Translations under genes and position numbers: made by a program | The notes under the pieces: generated by a model | The model's input: only the letters and a program-made list of their open reading frames with translations | Told to the model about the DNA's origin: nothing | The model's database searches: none | Shown here: piece after piece, positions 1 to 8,745 of the stretch | Numbering within the stretch: the first letter of the stretch is position 1 | Layout of the letters: each line of letters starts with the position of its first letter | NCBI RefSeq assembly: GCF_004298475.1 | Contig: NZ_SCRP01000034.1 | Location: forward strand, 1-64,000 | Length of the DNA: 64,000 nucleotides | Direction of reading: 5' to 3' | Origin: Paraburkholderia sp. | GTDB lineage: Bacteria; Pseudomonadota; Gammaproteobacteria; Burkholderiales; Burkholderiaceae

Positions 1-279
1 TTCGACGTGACGGTCGAGGCTGTTGTACGAAGCGTTGAGCTCGCCATCCTCGAACCACGTGTAGAACGGCGCGTTCGATTCGTCGAGCACCTTCGAGAAC
101 GGCTTGTGCCAGCTCAGGGTTTCGCGTGCGAGACGCGCCCAGAAGCCCTCGTAATCGCGCTCGGCTTCCGCGCACAGTGCGTTGTAGGCATCCATGCCCG
201 ACACCGTCGCATTCGCCACCATTTGTGCCGATGGCGCAAAAACGCGGTGCTCTTGAAGAACCGATTCAATCGTTGTCAT
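1..279 (-). CDS. acs: Acetyl-CoA synthetase, N-terminal part (cut by window edge)
   Basis: Only the first 93 codons are in the window; the gene continues to the left of base 1. The protein begins [14 protein letters not shown] and contains YEGFWARLA and [14 protein letters not shown] followed by [15 protein letters not shown], the N-terminal cap typical of AMP-forming acetyl-CoA synthetases, which activate acetate with ATP and CoA in the cytoplasm. The ATG at 279 is supported by a GGAGGAG Shine-Dalgarno sequence about 8 bases upstream. It is divergent from the EamA transporter gene. The adenylation core is not visible, so a close propionyl-CoA ligase cannot be fully excluded. Confidence 0.85.
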   Translation of the reverse strand, partial: MTTIESVLQEHRVFAPSAQMVANATVSGMDAYNALCAEAERDYEGFWARLARETLSWHKPFSKVLDESNAPFYTWFEDGELNASYNSLDRHVE

Positions 280-626
280 CGAGGACTCCTCCGTGAAATG
301 AAACGTCAAACTTATGGGCACGCGCAGCAACTTTCGTGCGCGGGCCGTCTCCGAACGCCGCCTCGCCTTGCGAGCGGCTCTATTGTTGCTGGCACGCGTG
401 TCGTCGCCTTGACATGTGCCCCTTCTGCAGACCGTTTTGCGCGGACCGCTGCGGCAGCGCAGCATGGCTGGACACGGCACGCGGCCCGCCGTGCGAGCGA
501 ACAAGGTTAAGCGCGGCAACTTACCCTCCACTTACGCGCCCACCTCTTCGAGGAAAAATCCTGCACGTGACGCACCGACAGGCCGGCACTTAGAATGCTA
601 ACCGACCTGTGCGCCCGGATTCCAGC
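280..626. other. Intergenic region between acs and the EamA gene
   Basis: This divergent intergenic stretch carries no credible gene; the small open frames here have no family resemblance. A possible promoter for the rightward gene is GTGACG (567-572), an 18-base spacer and TAGAAT (591-596). A TTGACA lies at 409-414 without a clear -10 partner. The acs promoter could not be assigned. Confidence 0.4.
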
Positions 627-1529
627 TTGAATCGCTACTCTCTTTTCCTCGTCGCCGCGATGCTCCTCGTCGGCAGCAACGTCGGCATCGGCAAATCGAT
701 CGTTTCGTTCGTCCCCGTTCCGCTCTTTGCGCTGCTGCGTTTCGTCGTCGCCCTCGCGGTGCTCTGGCCGCTCCTGCGCGCAGCGAAGATGCGGCGCGTC
801 AAGCGCGGCGAATGGATCAATCTCTTCCTTCAGGCACTCTTCGGTACATTCGGGTTTACGCTGCTTATGCTCGGCGGCGTGCATCGCACGAGCGCGGTTG
901 CCGCGGGGGTCATCACGAGCACCATCCCCGCAATCGTCGCACTGTTCTCCTGGCTCTTCCTGCGCGAGCGGCCCGATTCACGTGCATTCGTGTCGATCGC
1001 GCTCGCCATCGCGGGCATCGCCGTCGTCAACTTCGCACATCCCGACAACCCCGTCGGCAGCGACAGCGCACCGCAATCGCTTGCCGGCAACCTGATGGTG
1101 CTCGGCGCCGTGTGCTGCGAATCGCTCTATGTGATTCTCTCGCGGCGTCTCACACAAACGCTCGAAGCCATCGATATCTGCGCGTACACACATCTTTTCG
1201 GCCTTCTGCTGATGCTGCCCGTGGGTCTGCCCGACGCACTGTCGTTCGATTATTCGAGCGTGCCGCCCGGCATCTGGGGGCTCTCGCTCTGGTATGCGCT
1301 CTCCGCGAGCGTGTTCTCGTTCTGGCTCTGGATGAAGGGAATCCGTCATGTGGCGGGCAGCGTCGCGGGGGTGTTCACCGCCGTGCTTCCCGTGGCGGCG
1401 GCGATCTACGGGATCGCGTTTCTCGGCGAGCGGCCCACGCCCGCCCACGGAATCGCGCTCGCCTGTGTGATCGGCGGCATCGCACTCGCGAGCCTCAAGA
1501 CGAAGCGCGTGCCGCCCGTCTCGTCCTGA
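627..1529 (+). CDS. DMT-superfamily transporter, EamA family
   Basis: The product is about 300 residues with roughly ten hydrophobic segments arranged as two EamA repeats, the architecture of drug/metabolite exporters of the inner membrane. GERPTPAHGIALACVIGGIAL near the C-terminus and a similar RERPDSRAFVSIALAIAGI in the first half are the paired repeat ends. The substrate cannot be told. A TTG start at 627 (protein begins NRYSLFLVAAML) is preferred because a candidate -10 box at 591-596 would place the transcript start near 603, leaving almost no leader for the in-frame GTG at 609. Neither start has a good Shine-Dalgarno sequence, so 609 remains possible. Confidence 0.8.
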   Translation: MNRYSLFLVAAMLLVGSNVGIGKSIVSFVPVPLFALLRFVVALAVLWPLLRAAKMRRVKRGEWINLFLQALFGTFGFTLLMLGGVHRTSAVAAGVITSTIPAIVALFSWLFLRERPDSRAFVSIALAIAGIAVVNFAHPDNPVGSDSAPQSLAGNLMVLGAVCCESLYVILSRRLTQTLEAIDICAYTHLFGLLLMLPVGLPDALSFDYSSVPPGIWGLSLWYALSASVFSFWLWMKGIRHVAGSVAGVFTAVLPVAAAIYGIAFLGERPTPAHGIALACVIGGIALASLKTKRVPPVSS

Positions 1530-1538
1530 GGCGCGGCA

Positions 1539-1558
1539 CGGCGCGGCATGCCGCGCCG
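1539..1558. repeat. Perfect 20-bp palindrome after the EamA stop codon
   Basis: The sequence CGGCGCGGCATGCCGCGCCG is its own reverse complement and starts 10 bases after the TGA of the EamA gene. It would form a strong GC hairpin in the transcript but no T-run follows, so it is not a canonical intrinsic terminator. Confidence 0.7.
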
Positions 1559-1591
1559 CCCGTCCCGAGACGGCCCAGGCCGCCGACGCTG

Positions 1592-1597
1592 TACAAT
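1592..1597 (+). promoter_or_regulatory. Candidate -10 box of the yqhA-like gene
   Basis: TACAAT followed by AGCGCG matches the -10 context seen at other genes in this window (for example 16934 and 21787). It lies about 110 bases before the proposed ATG at 1708. No clear -35 is seen. Confidence 0.4.
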
Positions 1598-1707
1598 AGC
1601 GCGCCCGGTCCATGCGGCGCGCACCCGCCGGCGGCGCCCTGTTGCGTTGCTGTGTGATGCGTGCGCGGCGCGGCGGCCCCGCCCGTAATTCGCCATCGTC
1701 ACTGCCC

Positions 1708-2310
1708 ATGTCCGCTGCACATCCACGACCGCCTCACGCGGGTCAAGCTCCGCGCCGCCCGCACCTCCTGCCGCGCGTCATCTTCATGAGCCGCTGGCTC
1801 CAGGTGCCGCTCTATCTCGGCCTCATCGTCGCGCAGATTGTCTACGGCGTGCTGTTCCTGAAGGAAGTCTGGCACCTCGTCAGCCATGCGACATCGCTCG
1901 ACGAAACGAGCATCATGCTCGCCGTGCTCGGCCTGATCGACGTCGTGATGATCTCGAATCTGCTCATCATGGTGATCGTCGGCGGCTATGAGACGTTCGT
2001 CTCGCGCATGGGCCTCGAAGGGCACCCCGACGAGCCCGAATGGCTCGATCACGTGAATGCCGGCGTGCTCAAAGTGAAGCTCGCCATGGCGCTCATCAGC
2101 ATTTCATCGATTCATCTGCTGAAGACCTTCATCAATCCGGATGCGGTTTCCGCGCACACCGTGTTGTGGCAGGTGATCATTCATATCTCGTTCCTCGCAT
2201 CCGCGCTGATCATGGCGTGGATCGACCGCCTCACCACGCACACGCATCCCCATCATTTCGAGGCACTGGCCGCGCGGCATCCGGCGCCGGAGACCGTCGC
2301 TGCCGAATGA
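1708..2310 (+). CDS. UPF0114 / YqhA family inner-membrane protein
   Basis: The protein of 200 residues resembles E. coli YqhA: SRWLQVPLYLGL at the start of the first membrane segment, a second segment around LLIMVIVGGYETFVSR, then KVKLAMALISISSIHLLKTF and a final HISFLASALIMAWIDRL segment. The family (UPF0114) is a small integral membrane protein of unknown biochemical function. The ATG at 1708 gives an N-terminal cytoplasmic stretch rich in Pro and Arg; an in-frame ATG at 1786 would begin directly at MSRWLQ. E. coli YqhA has a short N-terminal lead before SRWL, so either is possible. A His-rich segment HTHPHHF lies near the C-terminus. Confidence 0.8.
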   Translation: MSAAHPRPPHAGQAPRRPHLLPRVIFMSRWLQVPLYLGLIVAQIVYGVLFLKEVWHLVSHATSLDETSIMLAVLGLIDVVMISNLLIMVIVGGYETFVSRMGLEGHPDEPEWLDHVNAGVLKVKLAMALISISSIHLLKTFINPDAVSAHTVLWQVIIHISFLASALIMAWIDRLTTHTHPHHFEALAARHPAPETVAAE

Positions 2311-2368
2311 AGCAGCACCCATAACACGCGATAACACGATTACTCCCCCGCACTCACTGAAGCCAGCC

Positions 2369-3892
2369 ATGACCGTCATTAAACAGGAAGACCTGATCCA
2401 GAGCATCGCGGATTCGCTGCAGTACATCAGCTACTACCATCCGCAGGACTACATCGAAGCGCTCGGCCGCGCGTACGAGCTCGAACAGAGCCCCGCCGCG
2501 AAGGACGCCATCGCGCAGATCCTCACGAACAGCCGCATGTGCGCCGAAGGCCACCGCCCGATTTGCCAGGACACCGGCATCGTCACGATTTTCGTGAAGG
2601 TCGGCATGGACGTGCGCTGGGACGGCGCCACGATGAGCCTCACGGACATGATCAACGAAGGCGTGCGCCGCGGTTATACGCACCCGGACAACGTGCTGCG
2701 CGCGTCGATCGTGAACCCGCCCGAAGGCGCCCGCAAGAACACGACCGACAACACCCCGGCCGTGATCCACTACGAGATCGTGCCGGGCGACAAGGTCGAC
2801 GTGCAGGTCGCAGCCAAGGGCGGCGGCTCGGAGAACAAGTCGAAGTTCGTGATGCTGAACCCGTCGGATTCGATCGTCGACTGGGTACTCAAGACCGTGC
2901 CGATGATGGGCGCGGGCTGGTGCCCGCCGGGCATGCTCGGCATCGGCATCGGCGGCACCGCTGAAAAGGCGATGCTGATGGCGAAGGAATCGCTGATGGA
3001 GCCGGTCGACATTCAGGACATCATCGCGCGCGGCCCGAAGGACTGGATCGAAGAACTGCGCGTTGAACTGCACGAGAAGGTGAATGCACTCGGCATCGGC
3101 GCACAGGGTCTGGGCGGCCTCGCCACCGTGCTCGACGTCAAGATCATGGCTGCGCCCACGCACGCGGCGTCGAAGCCCGTCGCGATGATCCCGAACTGCG
3201 CGGCGACGCGCCACGCACACTTCGTGCTCGACGGCTCGGGCCCGGCGAAGCTCGAAGCGCCCTCGCTCGACGCCTGGCCGAAGGTCAACTGGACGCCGAA
3301 CACCGAAACCAGCAAGCGCATCGACCTCAACACGCTCACGCCGGAAGAAGTCGCTTCGTGGAAGCCGGGCCAGACGCTGCTGCTCTCGGGCAAGATGCTC
3401 ACGGGCCGCGACGCCGCGCACAAGCGCATCGCCGACATGCTCGCGAAGGGCGAGAAGCTGCCCGTCGACTTCACGAACCGCGTGATCTACTACGTCGGCC
3501 CGGTCGATCCGGTGCGCGACGAAGTGGTCGGCCCGGCCGGTCCCACGACCGCCACGCGCATGGACAAGTTCACCGAGATGATGCTCGCGCAGACGGGCCT
3601 CATCTCGATGGTCGGCAAGGCCGAGCGCGGTCCGGTCGCCATCGAGGCGATCAAGAACCACAAGGCCGCGTACCTGATGGCCGTGGGCGGCGCGGCCTAC
3701 CTCGTGTCGAAGGCGATCCGCGGTGCGAAGGTGCTCGCGTTCGGGGATCTCGGCATGGAAGCCATCTATGAGTTCGACGTTCAGGACATGCCGGTGACGG
3801 TTGCCGTCGATTCGTCGGGCACCTCGGTCCACCAGACCGGCCCGAAGGAATGGCAGGCGAAGATCGGCAAAATTCCGGTCGCAGAGGTTTGA
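2369..3892 (+). CDS. Class I (iron-sulfur) fumarate hydratase
   Basis: This 507-residue protein has both halves of the class I fumarase: the N-terminal Fe-S hydro-lyase domain (CAEGHRPICQDTGIVTIFVKVG, then PMMGAGWCPPGMLGIGIGGTAEKA) and the C-terminal beta domain (LSGKMLTGRDAAHKRIADML, VDFTNRVIYYVGPVDP, GPTTATRMDKF). It interconverts fumarate and malate in the TCA cycle using an oxygen-sensitive [4Fe-4S] cluster; conserved Cys residues are in CQDTG, GWCPPG and PNCAAT. Length equals that of E. coli FumA/FumB. The gene is monocistronic, followed by a strong terminator at 3965-4000. Class I enzymes from Burkholderiaceae are usually annotated fumA or fumB; I leave the symbol open. Confidence 0.93.
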   Translation: MTVIKQEDLIQSIADSLQYISYYHPQDYIEALGRAYELEQSPAAKDAIAQILTNSRMCAEGHRPICQDTGIVTIFVKVGMDVRWDGATMSLTDMINEGVRRGYTHPDNVLRASIVNPPEGARKNTTDNTPAVIHYEIVPGDKVDVQVAAKGGGSENKSKFVMLNPSDSIVDWVLKTVPMMGAGWCPPGMLGIGIGGTAEKAMLMAKESLMEPVDIQDIIARGPKDWIEELRVELHEKVNALGIGAQGLGGLATVLDVKIMAAPTHAASKPVAMIPNCAATRHAHFVLDGSGPAKLEAPSLDAWPKVNWTPNTETSKRIDLNTLTPEEVASWKPGQTLLLSGKMLTGRDAAHKRIADMLAKGEKLPVDFTNRVIYYVGPVDPVRDEVVGPAGPTTATRMDKFTEMMLAQTGLISMVGKAERGPVAIEAIKNHKAAYLMAVGGAAYLVSKAIRGAKVLAFGDLGMEAIYEFDVQDMPVTVAVDSSGTSVHQTGPKEWQAKIGKIPVAEV

Positions 3893-3964
3893 TGCGCGCG
3901 GTAAGCGCATGAATCGCGTGATTCGCATGATTCGGATCGGCTTGCGCCGCACCGATGAGAAAAG

Positions 3965-4000
3965 CCGGGGCCGGTCGTGAACCGTGCCCCGGTTTTTTTT
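3965..4000 (+). terminator. Intrinsic terminator of the fumarase gene
   Basis: A 7-bp stem (CCGGGGC, 3965-3971, with GCCCCGG, 3986-3992) is followed immediately by eight T residues (3993-4000). Confidence 0.85.
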
Positions 4001-4150
4001 CTGCGGTAACGCGAGCCGCTTCGAGACTGATTCTCACCTGATGCTCATGCGCCGCGCGGCGGGAATGCGCTCCGGATTTCGTCTTGGCATTTGCCCGTGC
4101 AGCGTTTATTGTTCATGACCAGAGTCCGGCCACCAAGGAAGGAAAACATC

Positions 4151-4630
4151 ATGCAAGGCGACAAGAAGGTCATCGAATACCTGAATGCGCAGCTCAAGAA
4201 CGAGCTGACCGCCATCAATCAGTACTTCCTGCACGCCCGCATGTACAAACACTGGGGGCTCGACAAGCTCGGCAAGCACGAATACGACGAATCGATCGGC
4301 GAAATGAAGCACGCCGACATGATCATCGAGCGCGTGTTCGTGCTCGACGGCCTGCCGAACCTGCAGGATCTGCACAAGCTTCTGATCGGCGAGGAAACCC
4401 GCGAAATCCTCGAATGCGATCTGAAACTCGAACAGATTTCCCAGGCCACCTGCAAGGAAGCGATCGTCTATTGCGAGTCCGTGCGCGACTTCGTCTCGCG
4501 CGAGATCTTCGTGACGATCCTCGACGACACCGAAGAGCACATCGACTGGCTCGAAACCCAGCTCGATCTCATCGACAAGGTCGGCATCCAGAACTACCAG
4601 CAGTCGGGCATGGGTTCGGTAGAATCCTGA
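4151..4630 (+). CDS. bfr: Bacterioferritin
   Basis: The 159-residue protein is a full-length bacterioferritin, the 24-subunit haem-containing iron-storage shell. Ferroxidase ligands Glu18, Glu51 and His54 and the haem-ligating Met52 sit in ELTAINQYF and [13 protein letters not shown] exactly where the family has them; the second Glu/His pair is in [10 protein letters not shown]. The ATG at 4151 follows AAGGAAGGAAAAC. The partner ferredoxin gene bfd is about 1.1 kb downstream, beyond murI, and has its own Fur box, which fits a system in which bfd is induced in iron starvation to release iron from Bfr. Confidence 0.95.
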   Translation: MQGDKKVIEYLNAQLKNELTAINQYFLHARMYKHWGLDKLGKHEYDESIGEMKHADMIIERVFVLDGLPNLQDLHKLLIGEETREILECDLKLEQISQATCKEAIVYCESVRDFVSREIFVTILDDTEEHIDWLETQLDLIDKVGIQNYQQSGMGSVES

Positions 4631-4704
4631 TCGCCGTCTTGCTGTCACGACGCATCCGCACATTTCGCGGATGCGTCACTACTTACTATCCTGCGCCGAA
4701 CCTC

Positions 4705-5559
4705 TTGAACGTTTCGCCCCGCTCCAGCGCCCTGCCCGTCGGCATCTTCGATTCTGGCCTCGGCGGCCTGTCCGTGCTGCGCGCCGTGCAAAAGCTCCTG
4801 CCTGACGAACGGCTCGTGTATGTCGCCGATTCGCGCTACGCGCCCTACGGGCAGCGCGACGACGACTTTATCGCCGACCGCACGCTCGCCATCGGCCAAT
4901 GGCTGATGGCGCAGGGCGCGAAAGCGCTCGTGGTGGCCTGCAACACGGCCACCGCTCAATCCATCGAATTCGTGCGCGAACGGCTGGACATTCCGCTGGT
5001 CGGCGTGGAGCCCGGCATCAAACCGGCCGCACTGCGCTCGAAAACGCGCGTGGCGGGCGTGCTCGCGACCCAGGTCACGCTGCGCAGCGCGCGCTTTCAG
5101 GCGCTCCTCGAACGCCATTGCGCCGACCTGCGCGTGATCTGCCAGCCCGGCCACGGGCTTGTCGAAGCGGTGGAGCGCTGCGACGTGGACTCTCCGGCAC
5201 TCATCGCACTACTGCGCGGCTATCTCCAGCCGATGCTCGACGCAGGCGCCGATACGCTCGTGCTCGGCTGCACGCACTATCCGTTTCTCGATACGGCGAT
5301 CCGTTCGATCGTCGGCGAGCAGATGACGCTCATCGACACGAGCGTCGCCATCGCAAGACAGCTCGAACGCGTGCTGACCCGGGACGGACTGCGTGCACCC
5401 GCGACCGGCGATGCGCCTGCGCCCGCGCGTTTTTGCTCGACGAACGACGGCACGCACCTGCACATGCTGGCAGCGGCGCTGCTCGGCATCGACGCGCAGG
5501 TGGAATCCGTGCGGATTCCATCGCGGCGCACGCTCGAGCTGGAAGCCAGCGCGGCCTGA
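4705..5559 (+). CDS. murI: Glutamate racemase
   Basis: MurI converts L-glutamate to D-glutamate for peptidoglycan. The 284-residue protein opens with PVGIFDSGLGGLSVLRAV and carries both catalytic cysteines in their usual motifs, Cys79 in VVACNTATA and Cys189 in LVLGCTHYPFL. The only start codon close to the conserved N-terminus is TTG at 4705; the open frame runs on upstream over bfr but contains no suitable ATG or GTG there. The gene follows bfr by 74 bases with no clear terminator between them, so cotranscription is possible. Confidence 0.93.
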   Translation: MNVSPRSSALPVGIFDSGLGGLSVLRAVQKLLPDERLVYVADSRYAPYGQRDDDFIADRTLAIGQWLMAQGAKALVVACNTATAQSIEFVRERLDIPLVGVEPGIKPAALRSKTRVAGVLATQVTLRSARFQALLERHCADLRVICQPGHGLVEAVERCDVDSPALIALLRGYLQPMLDAGADTLVLGCTHYPFLDTAIRSIVGEQMTLIDTSVAIARQLERVLTRDGLRAPATGDAPAPARFCSTNDGTHLHMLAAALLGIDAQVESVRIPSRRTLELEASAA

Positions 5560-5733
5560 CTTCGCCATCTGTCGCTGCGGCACCTGGCTGCCGCGCGCCG
5601 CGCATCGCGCACACGCGGTCTTTTCCGCCCCCGTTTTGTCTGTCCCGCAACGGCTCGGCGAAATGGCAAAACCCTGCTAAGTACCCGGTTTTGTTACAAA
5701 AATTCCGTTAAAGAACTTGCTAGGCGCATCAAA

Positions 5734-5752
5734 CAGAATGATAATAATTCGC
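5734..5752 (+). promoter_or_regulatory. Fur box upstream of bfd
   Basis: Aligned to the 19-bp E. coli consensus GATAATGATAATCATTATC, this site matches at 14 positions, including an uninterrupted AATGATAAT core (5737-5745). It lies 27 bases upstream of the bfd ATG, so Fur-iron binding should repress bfd. Confidence 0.75.
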
Positions 5753-5778
5753 ATTACGGCCCTCTATCGTGCTCTATC

Positions 5779-6036
5779 ATGATTGTCTGCGTGTGCAAGT
5801 CCGTCTCCGACCGAAAGATCCGCGCCTCCATCGCCGAAGGCATGGATTCATTCGACGACCTGCAGTTCGAACTCGGCGTTGCGACCTGCTGCGGCAAGTG
5901 CGAAGAAACCGTTCGTGAAGTGATGGCGCAAAGCGGCGCCTGCGGCAGCGGTTGCTGCGGCGGCGCTCAAAAGCGGCTTGCGTCCGCCGCGCCCGCAACT
6001 ACCCTCGTTCCTGTCTACGAGCCCCAGGCCGCCTGA
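5779..6036 (+). CDS. bfd: Bacterioferritin-associated ferredoxin
   Basis: Bfd is a small [2Fe-2S] ferredoxin that binds bacterioferritin and delivers electrons to reduce and release stored iron. The cluster ligands are visible as Cys4 and Cys6 (VCVCKSV) and Cys38 and Cys41 (CCGKC), the BFD domain pattern. At 85 residues it is longer than E. coli Bfd; the extra C-terminal part contains a second Cys-rich patch (ACGSGCCGG) and a low-complexity Ala/Pro tail. That tail is not needed for the fold and its role is unknown. A Fur box lies just upstream. Confidence 0.92.
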   Translation: MIVCVCKSVSDRKIRASIAEGMDSFDDLQFELGVATCCGKCEETVREVMAQSGACGSGCCGGAQKRLASAAPATTLVPVYEPQAA

Positions 6037-6147
6037 ACATCGCGGCGCGCACAGCGCCGCTTCCGTACTGTCCGTACTATCCGTATCAACAGCCAGCCAG
6101 TTTCACGACCAGCCAGCGACCGCTCATCCTGCTCCAGGGAGGTCTCA

Positions 6148-6210
6148 ATGGAATTGCTGATTGGATTCGTCACTACGCTCTGCATCTCGGTGTTGATCTT
6201 TCGCGAGTGA
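6148..6210 (+). CDS. Putative 20-residue membrane micropeptide
   Basis: An ATG at 6148 with an excellent AGGGAGG Shine-Dalgarno sequence (6136-6142, five bases before the ATG) opens a 20-codon frame encoding MELLIGFVTTLCISVLIFRE. This is one hydrophobic helix of about 16 residues with an acidic start and a charged RE end, the shape of single-pass membrane micropeptides. It lies 111 bases after bfd and before the terminator at 6411, so it may share the Fur-controlled transcript. I do not recognise the family. The claim rests on the ribosome-binding site and composition only. Confidence 0.5.
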   Translation: MELLIGFVTTLCISVLIFRE

Positions 6211-6757
6211 CGGTACTTCGCACGTCGCCGCCCGCGCCGGGTCCGTGACACACCACGGCGACGCACCCATCTTCCGGCGACCAACGTAGTCAACTGGCAA
6301 ACGCGATCGACGCAAGCCGATTCAATGTTCGTTATCCTGATCGTCATTAAGACGAGAACGCCAACGACGAGTAACTAGCGCATTCAAACCGTTCACGCAC
6401 CATACAAAGTAAAAGGCCTCCATCGTCAGATGAAGGCCTTTTTTCGTGCGCACGCAGCGCATTCGGGCGGTCTCGACGCTCACCGTCGGCCAGTTCGCGT
6501 CAATACATGCGACATGCCGTGGGCAACACGGACAGCGCTTTCAGCCCTGAAGGCTCGCTATGATAGCGGCCATCAATTCCCGCTCAAGACCGGTCTTGGC
6601 GAGACGGAATTCAATATATTCCTCTCGCCTCGCGCATTCAAGACTTCGCCCATTGAAAGTAACGATTGCCGGCGACGCTTAAATGCAAAAAGACATGACG
6701 CGCTCTATTCAATGCATGCGGATACGCTGCGTTTATGCGCATCATTCGCCAGTGCGC
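6211..6757. other. Intergenic region after the micropeptide
   Basis: No gene is supported here apart from the terminator at 6411-6444. A 17-codon frame at 6325-6378 has no ribosome-binding site. The part from 6445 to 6757 is downstream of the leftward LysR gene; I see no terminator for that gene and nothing else recognisable. Confidence 0.5.
6411..6444 (+). terminator. Intrinsic terminator downstream of bfd and the micropeptide
   Basis: AAAAGGCCT (6411-6419) pairs with AGGCCTTTT (6434-6442) and a T-run extends to 6444. It would end transcripts coming from the bfd promoter region. Confidence 0.85.
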
Positions 6758-7741
6758 TCAGGTGCGTGTCTCTCGATGACGTTGCACCAGCGGCGCAATG
6801 TCGCTGCGCAGCGGACACTCCTGCTGCAGGCTTTCATCGACGTCGAGCACTTCGACGAGGTAATCGACGAACGCGCGCACCGCGGGCACCATCCCCTGCC
6901 GCGAGAGAAACACCGCGTAAAGCTGAGGCGTCGGCAGCGTCCAGCCCGGCATGACCGGCGAGAGCTTGCCCGAGCGCAGCGCGGCGCCGTACATCATCTC
7001 GGGCAGCGCCGCGATGCCGAGGCCTGCGAGCGCGGCTTCGCGGATCGTGGTGAGATCGGCCGAGATGAGGCGCGGCTCGTGCTCGTGCGCGTGGCGCGTG
7101 CCGTCCGGCGCGATGAGCTGGAATACGTGGCGGCCATCGCCCGTAGGCGTATCGAGCGTTTCGAAACGTGCGAGATCGTCGGGCGTGAGCGGCGGCGCAT
7201 TCTGTGCAAGCAGACTGGGCGCGCCCACGAGCATCTGCTCCGTGCGCCAGAGCGGACGCACCACGATGTTGGCATTCTGCGGCGGCTCGGAGCGCACGCG
7301 CAGGGCGACATCCACCGAGTCCTCGAACAGGTCGATCACGCGGTTCGTCACGCGCATCACGACCCGCACTTCCGGGAAGCGATGCATGAAATCGGGGATG
7401 ATCTGCGAAAAAATGGTCTGCGAAAGCGTGACCGGCACGCTTACGCGCACGGTGCCGCGCGGCGACGAGCGTAACGACTGCACGACGTTGACGGCCGCCT
7501 GAGCCTCGGAGAGCATGGCGCGGCAATGCTGATAGAAAAGCTCGCCCGCTTCGGTAAGCGCGAGCTTGCGCGTGGAACGCTGCAGCAGGCGCACGCCGAG
7601 CAGCGATTCGAGTTCGCTCACGCGCCGCGACAGACGCGACTTCGAAATGCCAAGCGCGCGTTCAGCCGCCGAAAAACCGCCGTGCTCGACGACCTGCGAG
7701 AAATACATCAGGTCGTTCAGGTCATGTGAGTCGATCTTCAT
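6758..7741 (-). CDS. LysR-family transcriptional regulator
   Basis: The 327-residue protein has an N-terminal LysR winged helix (LNDLMYFSQVVEHGGFSAAERALGISKSRLSRRVSELES) and a C-terminal periplasmic-binding-like effector domain beginning about residue 90 (GTVRVSVPVTLSQTIF). It is the type usually found divergent from pirin genes in proteobacteria, and here it faces a pirin gene with 122 bases between starts. By family behaviour it probably controls that gene and itself from the shared intergenic region. The ATG at 7741 (MKIDSHDLNDL) is preferred to the in-frame start at 7765. The effector is unknown. Confidence 0.88.
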   Translation of the reverse strand: MKIDSHDLNDLMYFSQVVEHGGFSAAERALGISKSRLSRRVSELESLLGVRLLQRSTRKLALTEAGELFYQHCRAMLSEAQAAVNVVQSLRSSPRGTVRVSVPVTLSQTIFSQIIPDFMHRFPEVRVVMRVTNRVIDLFEDSVDVALRVRSEPPQNANIVVRPLWRTEQMLVGAPSLLAQNAPPLTPDDLARFETLDTPTGDGRHVFQLIAPDGTRHAHEHEPRLISADLTTIREAALAGLGIAALPEMMYGAALRSGKLSPVMPGWTLPTPQLYAVFLSRQGMVPAVRAFVDYLVEVLDVDESLQQECPLRSDIAPLVQRHRETRT

Positions 7742-7863
7742 TTCATCGTTCCAGCGATGGGACAATCAATTGCGTAACGGCGGTCAAAAGGCCTAAAACG
7801 GCTACCTATAATACCCGTTTGTTTCACGTATCGAGCAACGCTCACTATTCGGAGATGATCCCC

Positions 7864-8745
7864 ATGACGACGACCCGCACCATCGAACGCATCTTTCCCG
7901 CCGTTCGCACGACCGAGGGCGCGGGTTTCATCGTTCATCGGCCGTTCCCGACGCGAGCGCTGATGGACTTCGATCCGTTTCTGCTGCTCGACGAAATGGG
8001 CCCGGTCGACTACGCGCCCGGTGCCGCGAAGGGCGCGCCCGATCATCCGCACCGCGGCTTCGAGACGGTCACGTACATGCTCGAAGGGCGCTTCGCTCAT
8101 AAGGATTCCGAGGGACATTCGGGCTCGCTCGGCCCCGGCGACGTGCAGTGGATGACCGCCGGCGCCGGTGTGATCCACAGCGAGATGCCCGACCCCGAAT
8201 TTGCGCGAACCGGCGGCCGCATCCATGGCCTGCAATTGTGGGTGAACCTGCCTGCGCGCGACAAGATGATCGCGCCGCGCTACCAGGAACTGCCCACCGC
8301 AAGCATTCCGGTCGGCCGTTCGGCCGACGGCAAAGTCTCGGTGAAGGTGATCGCGGGCGAAGCGCTGGGCGTCAAGGCCGCAATCGAAACGCGCACGCCC
8401 ATCCTCTATCAGCATTTCACGATCGCGCCGGGCGGCCGCGTCGAGCAGCCGGTGCCGACCGAGTGGCGCGTGTTCGCCTATGGCCTCTCGGGTACGGGAT
8501 GCTACGGGCGCGACGGCGAGCACATCGAGGCCCAGCAGATGGTCGCGTTCGCGAATAACGGCGATTCGGTCGTGCTCGCCGCGCCGGACGATGCGGCCGA
8601 ACCGCTGGAGGTGCTGCTGATCGGCGGCGTGCCGCTTCACGAACCGGTCGTGCGCTACGGCCCGTTCGTGATGAACACGGAACAGGAAATCCGCGAGGCC
8701 GTGCTCGACTACCAGTCCGGGCGCATGGGCCGCATCGCGCACTGA
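7864..8745 (+). CDS. Pirin family protein
   Basis: This 293-residue bicupin has the pirin metal-site motif HPHRGFETVTYMLEG near residue 60 and the second conserved stretch GPGDVQWMTAGAGVIHSEMP, followed by the pirin C-terminal cupin. Pirins bind iron; some bacterial members have quercetinase activity or modulate enzymes, but the role here cannot be fixed. The ATG at 7864 is chosen because a CGGAG sequence sits 8 to 9 bases upstream; the ATG at 7855 overlaps that site. It is divergent from a LysR regulator that likely controls it. Confidence 0.9.
   Translation: MTTTRTIERIFPAVRTTEGAGFIVHRPFPTRALMDFDPFLLLDEMGPVDYAPGAAKGAPDHPHRGFETVTYMLEGRFAHKDSEGHSGSLGPGDVQWMTAGAGVIHSEMPDPEFARTGGRIHGLQLWVNLPARDKMIAPRYQELPTASIPVGRSADGKVSVKVIAGEALGVKAAIETRTPILYQHFTIAPGGRVEQPVPTEWRVFAYGLSGTGCYGRDGEHIEAQQMVAFANNGDSVVLAAPDDAAEPLEVLLIGGVPLHEPVVRYGPFVMNTEQEIREAVLDYQSGRMGRIAH

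Noticed and set aside
4084..4704. Long N-terminal extension of murI over bfr
   Set aside because: It overlaps the whole of bfr in another frame and resembles no racemase; the conserved protein starts at the TTG at 4705.
6325..6378. 17-codon hydrophobic frame MFVILIVIK... after the bfd micropeptide
   Set aside because: No Shine-Dalgarno sequence and a short, unbalanced hydrophobic stretch; likely chance.
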